Of a DNA stretch of 64,000 nucleotides, positions 60,204-64,000 are shown one piece after another. The notes beneath the pieces were generated by a model. That model worked only from the letters and a program-made list of their open reading frames with translations, ran no database searches and was not told the DNA's origin. This stretch comes from Desmodus rotundus (Eukaryota > Chordata > Mammalia > Chiroptera > Phyllostomidae). Position 1 is the stretch's first letter. Every line of letters starts with the position of its first letter. The translations under genes and the position numbers were made by a program. The DNA lies in the NCBI RefSeq assembly GCF_022682495.2, contig NC_071392.1, positions 55,391,459 to 55,455,458 on the forward strand, read 5' to 3'.

Positions 60204-61178
60204 TATGGCTGCTTTTTTAGAGCAGTTTTAGGTTCACAACAAAATTGAGCAGAAGGTACAGATATTTCCCATATACTCCATGAACCTACACATGCACAGT
60301 CCCCTGCATTATTCACTTCTCCCACCAGAGAATATGTTTGTTATAATTGGTAGGCCTACACTGAAACATTATAATCACCCAAAGTCCACAGTTGGCATTA
60401 GGGTTCATTCTTTGAGATGTGTATTCTATACTTTTGGACAAATATATAATAACTTATATCAATTGTCATGATATCATACAAAGTATTTTCACTGCTCCAA
60501 AAGTTCTCTGTGTTCTGCCTATTCATCTCTTCCCCTGTCCCCAACCACTATCAACCACTGATCTTTTTACTCTTAATAGTTTTGCCTCTTCCAAGATATC
60601 ATCTAGTTGGAATTATATTATACTGCCTTTTTGGATTGGCTTATTTCACTTAGCAATACACATTTAAGATTCCATCATGTTTTTTTTTTTGTGGTTTGAT
60701 AGCTCATGTCTTTTTAGTGTTGAATTATGTTTTATTGTCTAGATGTACTAGTTTATCCATTCATCTACAAAGGATATGTTGTTTGCTCCCAAGTTTGGGC
60801 AATTATGAATAAACATGCTATAAACATCCATGTGCAGATTTTGTATGGTTGTAAACTTTCAACTCCTTTGGGTAAATATGAAAGAGTGTAATTCCTGGGT
60901 CATATATTAAGAGTATGTTTAGTTTTGTAAAAAACTTTTAAACTATCTTCCAAAATGACTATACCATTTTGCATTTCCACTAGGAATGAATGTAAGTTCC
61001 TGTTGCTCCATGTCCTTGTCAGCATTTGCTATTGTAGGTGTTCTGAATTTTGACCATTCTATAAGGCGTGTAGTGATATCTCATTATTGTGTTAATTTGC
61101 ATTTCTCTGATGACATAACGTGTGGAGCATCTTTTCATATGCTTATTTGCCAATGGTGTATCTTCTTTGGTGAGCTAT
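60204..61178 (-). mobile_element. Old L1MA/L1MB-type relic
   Basis: In reverse: 'tagagcagttttaggttcac', 'gcagaaggtacagatatttcc', 'cacccaaagtccacagttgg', 'caaccactgatctttttact', then ORF2 through 'gcatttccactaggaatgaatg' and 'ttcatatgcttatttgccaa'. The order and wording fit a medium-age mammalian L1MA/MB 3' end. Confidence 0.8.
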
Positions 61179-62197
61179 GAGTAATCTTTATTAGGAAGAT
61201 CACATGACATTCTCTAGGGATCAAGCCATTCCACCAATTTATTTGCAAGGCATAAATCCACATTTTTTTTCTAGGAACAAAAATTGAAAAGAGTAATTCA
61301 TCAAAAATTGGTTGACTAAATTGATTGTGCTGCTACAAATGTCCAATGATAAGGGAAATATCTGTGGGGAATATAGTAAAACATGAAGAATACAGTGAAC
61401 AGTGCTTGCCACCAATCTGTTTCTTCCTATGCTTCACTTAGAGTCCTTGGTAAACTTTTGATATATTCAGAGTCACCAACCACTGATTACAGGTGACTTT
61501 AGGGCTCAATGATCATACTTTTAAGGACATTTTAAGTCAAGCCACTCAAAAGCAATTATCAAATGTGCCCAATTCTGTGACTTGTAATGTCTGTTCTTGG
61601 CTATAGAGTTAAGACTCTTGCTATTAGTCTTGGCCAAAGTAAAGGTAATCACAATCTACTCATTTACTCCAAAAACAAGTTCTATGTCCTCAAGGAGCTA
61701 TTCAGCATCTACTTTGCTTTTATGCCACAAGAGATGAGTTTAATAATTTTCTGAAATAAATAGATAAATAAATAAATAGCATTCCTGAGCAAAGGCTTTC
61801 ACAAATGATCAATCTAGTTGGACATGACATCTAGCTCTATTACAGTTTTCACAAATGTTATAAACCACTATTTTTCTTCTTAGTTTTTTACATTATAATG
61901 TGCTAGATGATAAGGATCAGCTGATTCTCACTAAAAATATATTATCCCAATAGAACTCAACTCATATGAATCCTTGGTAACTATTTGAGAGATCTGAAAC
62001 TACCAAAAACAGTTTTAGACTCATGAGTGTACAATATATTGAGGTCATATATCTCCTATGTCTCTACATAGGACATTTTAACCTTTTGATGGCTTAAAAG
62101 ATGCAAGAATTCAAAACTTGATCTTTCCAGGTTTATCCAGACTAAATCATACTCTTGTGTATGTACTCAATATGCACACACAATAAGCATATAATCC
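61179..62197. other. Unassigned 1-kb stretch
   Basis: No family recognised. It has a small 'aaatagataaataaataaatag' simple repeat at 61757-61780. Confidence 0.4.
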
Positions 62198-62385
62198 ATT
62201 AGATGCTTACCATTTGCCAGATACTGTGTACTAAGCAATTTATGGATGGCCTTCATTTAACCCCCACTAAAACCATATGAGATACGTGTTATACTCATTC
62301 CCAGAACACAAAACTGGGACTCAGTAACCTACAGAGCTGGGAATCAAACTTGAGCCTTACAACAGGACTCACAATCACTAGGTGG
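62198..62385 (-). repeat. MIR SINE relic
   Basis: 'accatttgccagatactgtgt', 'actaagcaatttatgg', 'aaaccatatgagatacgtg', 'actgggactcagtaacc' and 'ctgggaatcaaacttgagc' follow the reverse MIR order. Confidence 0.75.
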
Positions 62386-62404
62386 CATCTCATGTGCCTT
62401 AAAA

Positions 62405-63228
62405 GAACACACTTCTTCCTGGAGTGGAGTCATGTGAGTTCTTTATATATTTTGGAGATCAAATCCTTATCTGAAATATTATTGGCAAATATATTTTCCC
62501 ATACAATTGGTTCCCTTTTCATTTTGCTGATGTTTTCTTTAGCTGTGCAGAAGCTTTTTATTTTGATAAGTCCCATTTGTTTATTCTTTCCTTTATGTCC
62601 CTTGCTTTAGGGGACATGTTTGTGAAAATATTGCTGCGTGGAATATCGGGTGTTTCTGCCTATGTTCTCCTCTAGAAATGTTATGGTATCAAAACTTATA
62701 CTTAAGTCTTTTTATCTATCTTGAATTTATTTTTGTGTATGGTGTAAGTTGGTGATCAAGTTTCACTTTTTGCATGTAGCTGTCCAGATCTCCCAACACC
62801 ATTTGTTGAAGAGGCTATTTTTACTCCATTTTATGCTTCTGCCCCCTTTGTTGAATAGTAATTGACCATAGAGACTTGCTTTGGTTTATTTCTGGGCTTT
62901 CTATTCAATTCCATTGATATATGTGTCTGTTATTTTGCCAGTGCCAGGCTTTTTTGACTACAGTGGCTTTGTAATATAGTTTGATGTCAGGTATTTTGTA
63001 CCCTCCTACTTCATTCTTCTTTTTCAAAATTGCTGTGGCTATTTGGAGTCATTTATGGTTCCATATAAATTTTTGAAATGTTTATTCTATATCTGTGAAA
63101 TATGTCATTGGTATTTTGATAAGGATTGCATTGAATCTATAAATTGCTTTGGGTAGTATGGACATTTTGATGATGTTAATTATTCCAGTCCATGAACATG
63201 GTATATGCTTCCATTTATTCATGACATT
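62405..63228 (-). mobile_element. 5'-inverted L1, inverted ORF2 segment
   Basis: Reverse-oriented ORF2 from 'cttcctggagtggagtcatg' to 'tatgcttccatttattcatg', without a 3'UTR. It joins at 63229 to a forward L1 3' end. The pair forms one plus-strand insertion whose 5' part is inverted. Confidence 0.85.
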
Positions 63229-63655
63229 TTCGCAATGTGATACTACACAGCAGAAAGAAAGAAGGGGCTCCTACATTTCCTGACAGCATGGATGGAACTG
63301 GAGAGCATTATGCTAAATGAAGTAAGCCAGGCAGTGAAAGACAAATAGCATATGATCTCACTTCTAAGTGGAACCTAATCAATAAAACAAACAAGCAAGC
63401 AAAATATAACCAGAGACATTGAAATGAAGAACAAGCTGACAGTAACCAGAGGGGAGGGGAGAGGGGGATAATGGGGGAAAGAAGGGAAAGCTTTGTAGAG
63501 AAATATGTATTAAGGACCCATGGACAAAGACAAAGGGGTATAGGTTTGAGGGTAGGAGGTAGTGGTGTGTGGGGTGGGGGAAAGTGGTGGTGGGAAAATG
63601 GAGACAACTGTTTTTGAACAACAATAAAAAATTATTAAAAATATAAAAAATAAAA
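63229..63655 (+). mobile_element. 5'-inverted L1, 3' portion
   Basis: Forward ORF2 end ('gatactacacagcagaaagaaag', 'gcattatgctaaatgaag'), then the 3'UTR ('gacagtaaccagaggggag', 'aaggacccatggacaaag', 'gtttttgaacaacaataaa') and an A-rich tail. A weak pair, 'aaaagaacacactt' near 62400 and 'aaataacacaatt' near 63656, may be the target duplication. Confidence 0.87.
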
Positions 63656-63837
63656 AAATAACACAATTCCAATGCTGTTCTGTGTATAGTGGCAACATTT
63701 TAGATATTTTTACATATTTTTTGTCTTTTTAATTTTATTTTTATATATTTTTGAGGCAAAATAAACTTGGATTACATTGGGTCTCTACCATAAGTTCCTG
63801 AATTTCACGTGGTCCTGAAGTGGTCTACTGTAGCCAT

Positions 63838-64000
63838 TATAGGCATTGACTTTGGTGTCTAAGAGATCTGGTTTGAATTTGAGCTCATTCATTTAATCAT
63901 TAAATGACTTCAGTTAAGTTATTTAACACCTCCATCTTCAGTTTATTCACTTGTAAAATCTTGATAATGATATCTACTGCAAAGGAAGATTGTAAGGATG
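63838..64000 (+). repeat. MIR SINE relic, runs off the window
   Basis: 'gactttggtgtctaagagatctggtttgaatttgagctc', 'acttcagttaagttatttaac', 'cttcagtttattcacttgtaaaatc' and 'gaagattgtaaggatg' follow the MIR sense order closely. The 3' end lies beyond the last base. Confidence 0.82.

Overview
This is 64 kb of vertebrate nuclear DNA with no bacterial-type genes, and I find no host exon I can defend. The organism is best read as a microbat. Four tRNA-derived SINEs have the VES layout: a head like 'gccctggctggtgtggctcag', a 'cagtcagggcac' segment, a CT-rich stretch and an A-rich tail. That family is typical of Yangochiroptera. Abundant, fairly young L1 elements with G-rich 3'UTRs and older mammalian repeats (MIR, L2, Tigger, L1M) agree. 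The species cannot be fixed from this sequence alone.

Layout. 1-12 kb: mostly unassigned DNA with MIR/L2 relics and several L1 3' ends, one of them 5'-inverted (4018-4797). 12-13.4 kb: a second 5'-inverted L1. 15.1-23.9 kb: an old minus-strand L1 split by a near full-length minus-strand L1 (16601-23354) that has 5'UTR, ORF1, ORF2 and 3'UTR. 25.1-26.2 kb: a Tigger DNA transposon carrying a VES SINE with its own target-site duplication. 29.2-30.2 kb: a VES SINE and an L1M relic. 30.3-36.8 kb: a class II (betaretrovirus-like) endogenous retrovirus with two LTRs, a tRNA-Lys-type primer site and a perfect 6-bp duplication, inserted into a VES SINE. Its gag, pol and env are all broken. 37-41 kb: decayed L1M DNA holding two small DNA-transposon candidates and two strong palindromes. 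41.3-45.5 kb: a nearly complete ORF2-bearing L1 without its 5' half. 46.4-58.5 kb: a nest of ORF1-only (HAL1-like) and L1 elements, each layer supported by target-site duplications. 59-64 kb: older L1s, MIRs and a third 5'-inverted L1.

How the parts relate. Nothing here works as a host pathway; it is a record of mobile-element activity. In the nest, an older HAL1-like element (46395-58499) was entered by a second HAL1-like element (47416-57628), which was entered by a full-length L1 (48226-56427). That L1 later received an 808-bp solo LTR in ORF2 and has a second L1 3' end attached to its tail.

The items most worth following are: the nest and its two ORF1-only elements; a 197-bp piece of ORF2 copied without gaps into the ORF1-ORF2 spacer of the inner L1; the same catalytic Asp-to-Val change (FADD to FAVD) in the reverse transcriptases of two separate L1 insertions; and a roughly 330-bp purine-rich block inside the retroviral integrase. 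Everything was read by eye. Boundaries are usually good to a few bases where a target-site duplication is given, and to tens of bases elsewhere.
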